DNA of 64,000 nucleotides from Streptomyces sp. B93 (GCF_018070565.1 NZ_JAGPXL010000021.1:1-64000); one strand, 5' to 3'; shown: positions 16,774 to 25,700, counted from the stretch's first letter. Translations and numbers: made by a program. The notes: a model not told the origin generated them from the sequence alone.

Positions 16774-17784
16774 GTGGCCGTCACCCAGGAAACAGTCACC
16801 CAGGAAGGAACCGGGCGGCGGTCCCGGCCCGGGGGCCCGCGCGTCGACTCCTCCCTCCTCCTCGTCCTGGCGCTGCTGCTGGTGCTGCTGGTCCAGTCGC
16901 CGGTGCGGCGGGCGCTCGCGGCGCCGGTGCTCCAGAGCTGGCTGACGGTGTTCGTGGCGGTGGTGGTGCAGGCGCTGCCGTTCCTGGTGTTCGGGGTGCT
17001 GCTGTCGGCGGCGCTGGCGGTGTTCGTGCCGCCGTCGTTCTTCGCCCGCGCGCTGCCGGGGCGTACGGCGCTGGCGGTGCCGGTCGCGGGGGCGGCGGGC
17101 GCGGTGCTGCCGGGCTGCGAGTGCGCGTCGGTGCCGGTGGCGGGCGCGCTGGTGCGGCGCGGGGTGACCCCGGCGGCGGCGCTGGCGTTCCTGCTGTCGG
17201 CGCCCGCGATCAACCCGGTGGTGCTGACGGCGACGGCGGTGGCGTTCTCCGGTGAGCCGCGGATGGTGCTGGCCCGGTTCGTCGCCGGGCTGCTCGCGGC
17301 GTGCGTCATGGGCTGGCTGTGGCAGCGCCTCGGCCGCGCGGACTGGCTGCGGCTGCCCGCGCGGGACTCCTACGACGGTCGGAGCAGGGGCGCCGCGTTC
17401 TGGGGGTCGGTGCGGCACGACGTGATGCACGCGGGTGGCTTCCTGGTGGTCGGCGCGGCGGCCGCGGCGACGCTGAAGGCGGTGGTGCCGGAGGGCTGGC
17501 TGCGGGTGGCCGCCGACCATCCGGTGGTGTCGGTGCTGGCGCTCGCGGTGCTGGCGGTGCTGCTGTCGATCTGCTCGGAGGCGGACGCCTTCGTGGCGGC
17601 GTCGCTGACGCAGTTCTCGCTCACGGCGCGGCTGACGTTCCTGGTGGTGGGGCCGATGGTGGACCTGAAGCTGTTCGCGATGCAGGCGGGCACCTTCGGC
17701 CGGGCCTTCGCGCTGCGGTTCGCGCCCGCCACCTTCGCCGTCGCGGTCACGGTGTCGGTGCTGACGGGGGCGGTGCTGCTGTGA
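16774..17784 (+). CDS. UPF0718/YraQ-type permease
   Basis: A 336-residue integral membrane protein starting at GTG with AGGAGGT about 10 nt upstream. It has roughly eight hydrophobic segments and the family core GCECASVPVAGALVRRG followed by FLLSAPAINPVVLTATA. A second half with SEADAFVAASLTQFS and VVGPMVDLKLFAM repeats the motif pattern. The permease family is paired with TIGR03943 proteins in many Gram-positive bacteria, and the next gene is that partner (GTGA overlap). The transported substrate is not known; metal-related roles have been suggested for the pair. Confidence 0.88.
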   Translation: MAVTQETVTQEGTGRRSRPGGPRVDSSLLLVLALLLVLLVQSPVRRALAAPVLQSWLTVFVAVVVQALPFLVFGVLLSAALAVFVPPSFFARALPGRTALAVPVAGAAGAVLPGCECASVPVAGALVRRGVTPAAALAFLLSAPAINPVVLTATAVAFSGEPRMVLARFVAGLLAACVMGWLWQRLGRADWLRLPARDSYDGRSRGAAFWGSVRHDVMHAGGFLVVGAAAAATLKAVVPEGWLRVAADHPVVSVLALAVLAVLLSICSEADAFVAASLTQFSLTARLTFLVVGPMVDLKLFAMQAGTFGRAFALRFAPATFAVAVTVSVLTGAVLL

Positions 17785-18554
17785 ACCGGCACGCACAGGC
17801 GGCGGTGCTGTTCCTGCTCGGCGCGACGGTCCTGCACACGGCCGCCACGGACCTCGCCCTGCGGTATGTGAAGGAGGGGCTGCGTCCGCTGCTGCTGGCC
17901 TGCGGTGTCGTCCTGGTCGCGGCGGCGGTGGCGACGGTGTGGTACGAACGCCGGAGCGGCGACACGGACGGCGACACGGACGGCGACACGGACGGCGACA
18001 CAGGCGGCGACACGGACGGCCACACCGACGACGGGGCGCACCCGCACCACGAACCCCGGGTCGCCTGGCTCCTGTTGCTGCCCCTGCTGGCGCTGATCCT
18101 GATCGCGCCGCCCGCCCTGGGCTCGTACAGCGCGACGCACAGCGGTACGGCGTTGCAGCGGCCGCACGGCTACGCCGCGCTGCCGGACGGGGACCCGGTG
18201 CGGCTGGGCCTGACCGACTACGCGGGCCGCGCCGCCTACGACGGTGGCCGCACCCTGCGCGGCCGGACGGTGGAGGTCACCGGTTTCGTGGCGCTGGACG
18301 GCGCGGGTGACCCGTATCTGGTGCGGATGACGCTCAACTGCTGTGCGGCGGACGCCCGTCCGGTGAAGGTGGGGCTGACCGGTGAGGTCCCCCCGGTGCT
18401 GCAACCGGACACCTGGCTGCGGGTCACCGGCACCTACACCGCGAAGCGCACGGCGGACCCGGTCAACGAGGGACCGATCCCGTTCCTGAGGGTGACCCGG
18501 GCCGTGCCGGTACCTGCGCCGCGGCAGCCGTACGACGAGAGCGGCGGCGACTGA
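17781..18554 (+). CDS. TIGR03943-family putative permease subunit
   Basis: A 257-residue protein with two N-terminal membrane helices (QAAVLFLLGATVLHTAATDL; LLLACGVVLVAAAVATVWY), a hydrophilic Asp/Gly/Thr repeat, a third helix (VAWLLLLPLLALILIAPPAL) and an outer C-terminal domain containing MTLNCCAADARPVKVGL, with a vicinal Cys pair that could bind a metal. This is the usual layout of TIGR03943 proteins, which are paired with UPF0718 permeases. It starts inside the stop of the permease gene. The Asp-rich insert is encoded by a 12-bp tandem array. Confidence 0.85.
   Translation: MNRHAQAAVLFLLGATVLHTAATDLALRYVKEGLRPLLLACGVVLVAAAVATVWYERRSGDTDGDTDGDTDGDTGGDTDGHTDDGAHPHHEPRVAWLLLLPLLALILIAPPALGSYSATHSGTALQRPHGYAALPDGDPVRLGLTDYAGRAAYDGGRTLRGRTVEVTGFVALDGAGDPYLVRMTLNCCAADARPVKVGLTGEVPPVLQPDTWLRVTGTYTAKRTADPVNEGPIPFLRVTRAVPVPAPRQPYDESGGD
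17958..18029. repeat. Six 12-bp tandem repeats encoding GDTD units
   Basis: GGCGACACGGAC repeats from 17958, with one or two base changes in units 4 and 6, encode the run GDTD-GDTD-GDTD-GDTG-GDTD-GHTD between membrane segments of the TIGR03943 protein. The unit is a multiple of 3, so copy-number change keeps the frame. Confidence 0.85.
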
Positions 18555-18572
18555 CGGGTACGGACGACGCAG

Positions 18573-19541
18573 TCACGTCGTGGCGGCGAGGCCGAGATGG
18601 TCCAGGTACCACGGCGCGGCCTCCCGCAGCCGTGCCGCGTGTCCGGGGCCGACCGGGCATCCGGCCACCCGCCACACGTCCGAGCGGTACCACCGGTCCT
18701 CCGCGAGGAGGCGCGCCTGGTGCCCGGTGGCGCGCCCCGGCTCGGCGTCCAGCCGGCGCACGTACGACTCGGTGTCGAGCCCGTCCGCGGGCACCGGCAG
18801 GCCCAGCGTCCGGCCGAGTTCCCGGACGAAGCCACGCAGGGTGACGGGCTCGGGGTGGGCGGCGTGGTGCACGCTCCCGGCCGGTACGGCGGCGGGATCG
18901 AGGGCGAGGGCGGCGAGCAGGCGGCCCAGGTCGTCCACGGCGACGAACGACAGCCGCGCCCGCCCGTCCTCGACGAGGGCGGGGACCCGGCGCAGCATGT
19001 CGGCGATCATCGGTACGACCCACAGGTCGCCGGGTCCGTGGACCAGCGGCGGCCGGACCACGACCCCTCCGGTGGCGCGCACGGCCCGCTCGGCGAGCAG
19101 CCGGGTGCGGCTGGTGGGGGAGGAGGGCACGGTCGGCGCCCCGTCCTCGGGCAGGTCGCGGTGGGGTCCGGCGCCGTAGACGGCGGTGGTGCTGAGCTGC
19201 ACGGTCCGCTCCACCCCGGCGCGTGCGGCCTCGGCGAGCAGGGCGTGGGTGCCGTCGACGTTGACGGCGGTGCAGACGTCGTCGTCGCGGCTGATGACGG
19301 AGGCGCAGTGCACCAGGGAGCGCACGCCGTCGCAGGCGCCGCGCAGGGTCCGCGGGGCGGTCAGGTCACCGGTGAGGTAGGTGACTCCGGGGATACGCCG
19401 CTCGGGTCCGGGCAACTGGCGCACGAGCGCGCGGACGGTGCCGGGGGCGGGGCGGGGGCCGGTGGTCAGCGCGCGCAGCACGGCCGTACCGACGAAGCCG
19501 GTGCCTCCGGTGACCAGCACCGCGCGGTCGCCGCCGGTCAC
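18573..19541 (-). CDS. NAD-dependent epimerase/dehydratase in a gamma-butyrolactone locus
   Basis: From a GTG at 19541 (overlapping the afsA stop, GTGA) the protein has 322 residues. It opens with the Rossmann motif AVLVTGGTGFVGTAVLRAL and continues as an extended short-chain dehydrogenase with STTAVYGAG near the expected catalytic Ser/Tyr; the conserved YxxxK reads less clearly (SRTRLLAER), so catalysis may be altered. Similar proteins (for example ScbC of S. coelicolor) sit beside AfsA-type synthases and are thought to tailor the butyrolactone side chain or ring. Coupled expression with AfsA supports this. Confidence 0.82.
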   Translation of the reverse strand: MTGGDRAVLVTGGTGFVGTAVLRALTTGPRPAPGTVRALVRQLPGPERRIPGVTYLTGDLTAPRTLRGACDGVRSLVHCASVISRDDDVCTAVNVDGTHALLAEAARAGVERTVQLSTTAVYGAGPHRDLPEDGAPTVPSSPTSRTRLLAERAVRATGGVVVRPPLVHGPGDLWVVPMIADMLRRVPALVEDGRARLSFVAVDDLGRLLAALALDPAAVPAGSVHHAAHPEPVTLRGFVRELGRTLGLPVPADGLDTESYVRRLDAEPGRATGHQARLLAEDRWYRSDVWRVAGCPVGPGHAARLREAAPWYLDHLGLAATT

Positions 19542-20488
19542 GGCAGGGGGTCCGGGCCGGGGGCGCCGAGGGTGACCAGGCCGGTCGCGGCGGGCCCGGC
19601 GGACTGGCGCAGGGTGACCCGGACCGAGGCGCGGCCGGGGGAGGGGGCGGGGCCGGGTTCGGCGGTGAGGGTGCAGGGTTCGTCGAGTTCGACGTACCGG
19701 TGGAACTCGGCGTCCAGCGCGGGCGCGACGGCGTGGGGGCGGCCGGTGGCGGCGGCGGCCGTCTGGCGCATCGCCTCGATGAGGGCGCGGCCGGGCACGT
19801 GGTCGCTCTGGCTGTCGAAGATGACGGGGTGGTCCTGGTCGACGCGGAGCAGCCAGGCGCCGGGGCGGCCGGAGGGGGCGATGAGGACGTCCTCGGCGCG
19901 GTCGCGTCCGACCTGGGCGGGGGGCAAGGGCGCGGGCAGCGGGGCGGGTGCCGCGGGCCGGGGGCGGGGCGGGCGCAGTCGGCGGTAGGCGGCGGCGGAG
20001 ACGCAGGTCGCCCGGCAGGCGCCGGTCCCGATGAGCAGGGACTCCCGGCGCAGTTCGACCTCCAGCTGGAACTCCGAGAGTTTCCCGCCGCGCAGCCGTA
20101 CCTCGGGGCAGCGCACGACGGCCTCGGTGGGGGCGAGCGGCAGACCGGCCGTGTGGATGGCGTCGGGGACCTCGTAGCGCAGGTTCCACAGCAGGAAGTG
20201 CTGGCCGAGCGGGGCGTCGTAGGCGAGGTGGGAGACGACGGCGCCGCACTGGCGGACGGTCTCCGCCATCAGCATCGGGTTCTCACGGCCGTCCGCGGTG
20301 GGGGCGAACAGGGCGTGGGCGTGCGGCCAGCGCACGGCGATCCGGTAGGTGCCGTCGGCGTCGGCCGTGAAATGGGAGAGCAGCACGTCATCGTCGGCGT
20401 TGCGGTGGACATACTGCTGAGGGATGGTCATCTGCGCCGGGGCGACGCCCTCGGCGGGGATCGGCACGGCGCCACTGAGCACGGTCAT
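19538..20488 (-). CDS. afsA: AfsA/ScbA-type gamma-butyrolactone synthase
   Basis: A 316-residue protein with the tandem hotdog-like AfsA domains: the first about residues 15-150 (PQQYVHRNADDDVLLSHF ... MAETVRQCGAVVSHLAYD ... HFLLWNLRYEV) and the second about 190-300 (HPVIFDSQSDHVPGRALIEA). ATG 20488 has GAGGG 7 nt upstream. AfsA condenses a beta-ketoacyl carrier thioester with dihydroxyacetone phosphate, the key step in gamma-butyrolactone autoregulator synthesis. It is divergent from a receptor gene and followed by an epimerase. An ARE-like palindrome lies about 60 bp upstream (20548-20569). Confidence 0.93.
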   Translation of the reverse strand: MTVLSGAVPIPAEGVAPAQMTIPQQYVHRNADDDVLLSHFTADADGTYRIAVRWPHAHALFAPTADGRENPMLMAETVRQCGAVVSHLAYDAPLGQHFLLWNLRYEVPDAIHTAGLPLAPTEAVVRCPEVRLRGGKLSEFQLEVELRRESLLIGTGACRATCVSAAAYRRLRPPRPRPAAPAPLPAPLPPAQVGRDRAEDVLIAPSGRPGAWLLRVDQDHPVIFDSQSDHVPGRALIEAMRQTAAAATGRPHAVAPALDAEFHRYVELDEPCTLTAEPGPAPSPGRASVRVTLRQSAGPAATGLVTLGAPGPDPLP

Positions 20489-20547
20489 ACGGTATCCCTC
20501 GGTGAAGGGCGGTTCGTTTGAGTAGCTCTTGAACGAGGAGTCTGCCA

Positions 20548-20569
20548 AAAAACCAGCTGGACGGTTTCT
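20548..20569. promoter_or_regulatory. Autoregulatory element (ARE)-like palindrome upstream of afsA
   Basis: ACC and GGT half-site cores are separated by 8 nt (AACC-AGCTGGAC-GGTT). Against the ArpA consensus half-site GG(T/C)CGGT(A/T)(T/C)G(T/G), the right half matches 9 of 11 positions and the left half 8 of 11. It lies about 60 bp before the afsA start, in its promoter. Binding by the adjacent receptor is inferred. Confidence 0.7.
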
Positions 20570-20587
20570 TACGGTCCCTCGTATCGG

Positions 20588-20603
20588 TGTGATTTGCATC
20601 ACG
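20588..20603. promoter_or_regulatory. Crp-like palindrome between afsA and the receptor gene
   Basis: TGTGA-TTTGCA-TCACG matches the classic TGTGA-N6-TCACA motif at 9 of 10 positions. Against the S. coelicolor Crp motif GTGN6GNCAC it differs only at the central G (A here). It sits between two ARE-like elements in the divergent promoter. Confidence 0.5.
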
Positions 20604-20671
20604 GCAGCTGGTGGCGGCCCTTGACGGACCAGCGAAACCACGTAAGCCGATCTATATCGTTTCTTGATAAA

Positions 20672-20693
20672 ACAAACCGTGTAGTCGCGTAAG
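20672..20693. promoter_or_regulatory. Second, weaker ARE-like element near the receptor gene
   Basis: The left half ACAAACCG matches the ARE half-site well (8 of 11), but the right half (AGTCGCGTAAG) matches only 6 of 11. It ends 38 bp before the receptor ATG, where autorepression would be expected. Confidence 0.4.
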
Positions 20694-20731
20694 CTCCCGG
20701 TGCACCAGCTTGAGACGGTGGAGGACGAGAC

Positions 20732-21397
20732 ATGGCGAAGCAGGCCCGAGCGGTCCACACGCGACGCGTGATCGTGGAAGCGGCGGCGAGCGTCTTCGAC
20801 GACTACGGCTACGAGCGTGCCGCCCTCTCCGAGATCCTGCGCCGCGCCGAGGTCACCAAGGGCGCCCTGTACTTCCACTTCCCGTCCAAGGAGTCGCTGG
20901 CCCAGGCGATCATGGACGAGCAGACCACCCGGGTGAAGGTGCCCGAGGACGGCTCGCGGCTCCAGGCCGTCATCGACATCACCCACCAGTTCGCCCACTC
21001 CCTGGTGCACGACCCGCTCGCCCGCGCCGGTACGCGGCTGTCGATCGAGGGTGTCTTCCTCAACGGCGTACACCCCTGGGGCGACTGGTTCGACCTGGTC
21101 GCCCGGCTGCTCACCGAGGCCAAGCAGGCGGGCGAGGTGCTCCCGCAGGTGGTGCCGGAGGAGACGGCCGAGTTCATCGTCTCCGCCTTCACCGGCGTCC
21201 AGCTGGTCTCCGAGGCCATCAGCAAGCGCACCGACCTGCGCGGCCGGGTCGCCGTCCTGTGGCACCACATCCTGCCCGCCATCACCCACCCCGGCGTCAT
21301 CGTCCACATCACCCCGGAGGGCGCCATGGACCCGGCGGTTGCCCTGGAGGACACCGAGACGGTGGCGCTGGTGCCGGTGACCCCCTCCGCGTCCTGA
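20732..21397 (+). CDS. scbR: Gamma-butyrolactone receptor-type TetR regulator (ArpA/ScbR family)
   Basis: A 221-residue TetR-family protein. The N-terminal HTH reads AALSEILRRAEVTKGALYFHF with SKESLAQAIM, typical of the butyrolactone-receptor subgroup. The ligand domain contains GVHPWGDWFDLVARLL, which carries the Trp expected in the butyrolactone pocket of ArpA/CprB. ATG 20732 follows GGTGGAGG at 9-10 nt. It is divergent from afsA, and such receptors repress their own gene and the synthase until the autoregulator binds. The symbol is given by similarity to S. coelicolor scbR; true receptors and antibiotic-sensing pseudo-receptors can be hard to separate without a tree. Confidence 0.9.
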   Translation: MAKQARAVHTRRVIVEAAASVFDDYGYERAALSEILRRAEVTKGALYFHFPSKESLAQAIMDEQTTRVKVPEDGSRLQAVIDITHQFAHSLVHDPLARAGTRLSIEGVFLNGVHPWGDWFDLVARLLTEAKQAGEVLPQVVPEETAEFIVSAFTGVQLVSEAISKRTDLRGRVAVLWHHILPAITHPGVIVHITPEGAMDPAVALEDTETVALVPVTPSAS

Positions 21398-21494
21398 GGC
21401 CGCGCCGCGCCCTTGAGCACGACTCTGGCCACCTGACGCCCCGTCAGCTACCTTCGTCGCGCGCCGCCATGCCGTTCCCGAGGAGGTGGGCGCC

Positions 21495-21986
21495 GTGCGG
21501 ACAGCCCTGGACAGCCCGCGGCCACAAGGCACGCCTCGCTGGGTCCTGATGGTCCACCAACCGGCCACCGGCACCTGGCACACGGGCGCCGAATCCCCTT
21601 ACCGAGCCCCGGTGCTGCACGCCCTCGGCGAGATGACCCGGACGGTACGCGCGCGTGGCGACGACCTCACCGCCGCCCTGTGGGGCCCGGACGACCACGA
21701 CGGCACCGACTGGCAGCGCCACGACCTCGCCCCCGCGTCCACGGCAGAGACATTCCCGGCGACCGCACCCCCGGCGACCGCACTCCCGGCCCCCCGCCCC
21801 GCCGCCGGGCCCACCGCACTCACCGAGCGGCTGGACGACCGCCGCCGCCAGGTCCTCCTGGCCGGGCTGACCAGGGCCGGGCACCACGACCTCACCGCGG
21901 ACGACCTGACCGCCGTACAGACCCTGGCCGAGCGCCTCGACGAGACCACGCTCCGCACGCTCGCGCACTGGCTCGCCCGCCGCTGA
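21495..21986 (+). CDS. Hypothetical protein next to the butyrolactone receptor
   Basis: From the GTG at 21495 (AGGAGG 8 nt upstream) this codes for 163 residues; a GTG at 21486 lies on the ribosome site itself. The N-terminal half reads TPRWVLMVHQPATGTWHTGA and DLTAALWGPDDHDG, the middle is an Ala/Pro/Thr linker, and the C-terminal part is helical (LDDRRRQVLLAGL ... LAERLDETTLRTLAHWL). I do not recognise a family. It lies 97 bp after the receptor gene in the same direction. High third-position G+C supports a real gene. Confidence 0.65.
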   Translation: MRTALDSPRPQGTPRWVLMVHQPATGTWHTGAESPYRAPVLHALGEMTRTVRARGDDLTAALWGPDDHDGTDWQRHDLAPASTAETFPATAPPATALPAPRPAAGPTALTERLDDRRRQVLLAGLTRAGHHDLTADDLTAVQTLAERLDETTLRTLAHWLARR

Positions 21987-22007
21987 AACACCCCGCCGCC
22001 GCGGCCG

Positions 22008-22619
22008 TCACCACCGCTCCAACGGCGTGGTGAACCGCAGTTCCGTGCGGTCACCGGGCAGCCTCACCCGGGTGACCTCCACGACCCGCCCCCGCACGTC
22101 GTACGAGATCTTGTGCAGCACGATCACCGGCGCACCCGGGGGCAGCTCCAGCTCCCGGCGCTCCCCGGCGGTCGGTGGCCGGGCGGTGAGGCGCTCCTCG
22201 ACGCGGTCCACCTCGACGCCGACGGTGCGCAGCTGGTGGTGGGTGCCGCCGGGCCAGGGCTCGTTGGCCTCGTCGAGGAGGGCGGGGTTGGCGGCGATCA
22301 GCTCGCGCGGGAGGTAGGAGGCGCTGAGGCCGAAGGGCGTCCGCCCGTTGGCGCACCGGGTGCGGTAGACGCGCTCCAGCAGGGCGGTGCCCTCCGGTAC
22401 GCCGAACAGGCGGGCGAGTCCGGGGTCCGCGCCGGTCTCCCGGTAGCTGGCGTGGAAGACGAGTTCCTCGGAGCCGAGGCCGGTGTCGCGCTCGGTGACC
22501 CCGGTCCGTCGGCGCTGGGCCTCCGGCTGCCGCGCCCGGTCCTTCTCCCACTGGTGGCGGCGGTTGTCGCGGATGGCGAGGGGACGGACGGGTTCCTGGT
22601 CGTCGTAGGCCTCTGGCAC
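22008..22619 (-). CDS. UTRA-domain protein lacking a GntR DNA-binding domain
   Basis: A 203-residue protein from a GTG with GGGAG upstream. Residues about 50-200 match the UTRA ligand-binding fold of HutC/GntR regulators: LLERVYRTRCANGRTPFGLSASYLPREL near the middle and ERLTARPPTAGERRELELPPG with VIVLHKISYD near the end (quoted in parts). The N-terminal 40 residues are charged (RDNRRHQWEKDRARQ) with no winged helix. Stand-alone UTRA proteins of this kind are common in actinomycetes and may be ligand sensors or remnants of a GntR gene. No frameshifted HTH is visible upstream. Confidence 0.75.
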   Translation of the reverse strand: MPEAYDDQEPVRPLAIRDNRRHQWEKDRARQPEAQRRRTGVTERDTGLGSEELVFHASYRETGADPGLARLFGVPEGTALLERVYRTRCANGRTPFGLSASYLPRELIAANPALLDEANEPWPGGTHHQLRTVGVEVDRVEERLTARPPTAGERRELELPPGAPVIVLHKISYDVRGRVVEVTRVRLPGDRTELRFTTPLERW

Positions 22620-22692
22620 GGGCGCTCCCGGTCCCTCGGACGGTCACCTTCAAGATCACCATAAGGGCGTCGCGGCGGCCGGGCACCAAAAG

Positions 22693-22732
22693 GCCCGATC
22701 GCTGGCGACGGGGGATACACCAGCGATCGGGC
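22693..22732 (-). terminator. Stem-loop terminator after the nSTAND gene
   Basis: Arms CCCGATCGCTGG and CCAGCGATCGGG pair perfectly over 12 bp (13 with the flanking G-C) around a 14-nt loop, between the stop of the nSTAND gene (22782) and the start of the UTRA gene (22619). It would end leftward transcription. Confidence 0.75.
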
Positions 22733-22781
22733 TGGGGCCAAGACTAACAAGGCCGGGTGCGGTGCGGGAGTCCCGGATGCG

Positions 22782-25700
22782 TCACCGGCCGCACGGCGGG
22801 TCGTACGAGAGGCGGGGCAGGTACTCCTGCCACTTCTCCTCGGTGAGCACGCCCCGTGTCGTGGCGCAGATACGGCCGATGGCGTCGTCGACGTCGAGGT
22901 TCCACAGCCGGACCGTGTCGGTGCCGCTGGAGACGCCCAGCATGTTCGTCCTGGGGCTGAAGGAGAGGAAGTTGCCGGTGCGGGAGTTGGGGCTCATCGA
23001 GTGCCCGATGGGCGCGGCGTCGGCCGGTCGGGCGACGTCCCACAGCCGTACGGTGTTGTCGTTGCTGCCGCTGGCCAGGGTGTGCCCGTCCTCGCTGAAG
23101 CTCAGCGACACCAGCGCCTCGGTGTGCCCCGTGAGCGTGGCGACCGCCTCGGGCGTGTCGATGTCCCACAGCCGTACGGTGTTGTCGTTGCCGCCGCTGG
23201 CCAGGGTGCGCCCGTCCGGCGCGAACGCGAGCGCGTTGACGGGACCCCCGTGCCCCCGGAGCGGAGCGCCGCGCGGGCGCGCGTCCCGGGGATCGCCGAC
23301 ATCCCACAGCCGTACGGTGTGGTCCGAGCTGCCACTGACGAGGGTGCGCCCGTCCGGGCTGAAGACCAGCGCGTTCACATACCCCTTGTGCCCGGTCAGC
23401 GGTGTGCCGAGGGGGCGCGGCCGGGCCGGGTCGGTGACGTTCCACAGCTGGATGGTGCGATCGGTCCGCGGGGTCGCCAGGGTGCGCCCGTCGGGACTGA
23501 ACGCCAGCGCGTCCGGGCCCGCGAACCGGGTCTGGAGGGCGACCGGTGCCCCGTAGGGGACCGGCTCGGCCGGATCGGAGACGTTCCACAGCTGCACGGC
23601 TCGATTGGCGAACAGCACGGCGAGGACACGGCCGTCGGGGGAGTACGCGAGGTTCCGCCAACCGCCGTCCCCCTCCATGAAGGGCTTGCTCAGCGGCTTG
23701 GGCCGGGCGGGCTTCCGTACGTCCCACAGCCGGATGCGCCCGTCCCGCGCGGCCGTGGCGAGCACCTGCCCGTCCGGCCGGAACACCCCGCTGCGGCCGA
23801 TCATGTCCGCGGTCGGTATCGACCACAGCCGGACCTTGCTGTCGCCGCTGCCGGTGGCCAGGGTCCGCCCGTCCGGGCTGAAGCCGAGCGCGTACATCTC
23901 GCCGCTGCTGCCCGCCAGCGGCTCACCGACCTGCGAGGGGTACGCCGGATCGCTCACGTTCCACAGCGACGCCGTGCTGTCCGCGCTGGCCGCGGCGAGC
24001 ATCTGGCCGTCCGGGCTGAAGTCGACCGACCAGATGGCACCGGTGTGCCCGGTCAGCGGCGCCCCCAGGGGCCGCAGCTCCTCCGGGTCGCCGATGTCCC
24101 ACAGCCGTACGGTGTCATCGGAGCCGCCGCTGGCCAGGGTGCGGCCGTCCGGGCTGAACGCCACCGAGTGCACCGTGTCCATGTGCCCGTCGGGCGGCTC
24201 GGGCAGCGCCCGCGGACTCCGCGGCCGGCGTACGTCCCACAGCCGCAGGGTCCCGTCGTCGCCGCCCGCCACCAGCGTCCGGCCGCCGGGGCCGAACGCC
24301 ACCGACCGTACGGCGGCGGTGTGCCCGATGAGCGGCTCGCCCAGCGGCCCGGCCTCCGCGGGGTCGGTGACGTCCCACAGGCCGACCGTCCGGTCCTCGC
24401 TCGCGGAGGCCAGGGTGCGGCCGTCCGGGCTGAACGCCAGCAGGTACACCGTCCCTTCGTGCCCGGCCAGCGGCGCCCCCACCGGCCGGGGCCGCGCGGG
24501 ATCCCGTACGTCCCACAGCCGGATCGTGCCGTCGTCGGAGGCGCTGGCCAGGGTGCGGCCGTCCGGGCTGAACACGGCCGTGCTCACCCAGCTGCCGTGC
24601 CCGCGCAGCGGCTCCCCCAGGGCACGCGGGCGGCTCGGGTCGGACACGTCCCACAGCCGGACGGTACGGTCGTAGCTCGCCGTCGCCAGGACCTTCCCGT
24701 CCGGGCTGAACGACGTCAGGTAGACGGCGCCGGTGTGCCCGAGCAGCGGCGTGGCCAGCGGCGCGTTCACGATCGAGACCAGCCGGTTGCGGGTCCCCGC
24801 GTCGTCCGGCCGCAACCGGTGCGCCACCAGGTCGATCTGCGCCGACAGCGACGGATCGGAGTCCTGCACCCGGTCCGCCTCCGCGACCACCTGCTCGAAC
24901 ACCGCGTCGTCCCGCTCCTGCCAGGCGATCACCGCCGCCCACACCGCGATCGCCGACAGCGCCACCAGCGCCGCCACCGCCGCCCGGCTGACGATCGTCG
25001 TCCGCCGCCGCAGCCGCACCGACGCGGCCAGGAACTCCACCGCGCTGCGCGTCAGGAACGTGTCCCCCGCGGACCGCGACCAGTCATGCGCCTGGTCGAG
25101 CCGCGACCCCCGGTACAGCAGCGCGCTGTCCCGGCCGCTCTCCTCCCAGGCCCGGCCGTCCTCCTCGAGGCGCTGCCGCAGCAGATGGCCGCCGCGGTCC
25201 TCGTCGATCCACTCCCGCAACCGCGGCCAGGCGTGCAGCAGCGCCTCATGGGTGATCTCCACCGTCTCCGCGTCCAGCGTCACCAGCCGCGCCCGCACCA
25301 GCGCCTCCAGCGACTCCTCCGTCTTGCCCGGGTCCGCCGACTCCGCCGCCAGCTGCCGCCGGGTGCCCCTTCTCCGGGTGGCCTGGGTGTCCTCACCCAG
25401 CCTGACCAGCCGCAGCAACAGCAGCCGCGCGGCGGTGCGGGCCGCCGGGTCCAGGCTGGACCAGGCCCGCTCGGCGGTCGCCGCGACGGCACCCTGGATG
25501 CCGCCCGCCGCCCGGTAACCGGCCAGCGTCAGCCGCCCCGCCTTGCGCCGCTGCCAGGTCGCCAGCAGCGCGTGCGACAGCAACGGCAGCACACCGGCGT
25601 CGTGCGCCCCGCGCGGACCGTCGGCGCTGACCTCCCGCAGGATCAGCTCGGCGAGCCCCGGCTCCAGCTCCAGCCCCACCGCCTTCGCCGGGCCGGTCAC

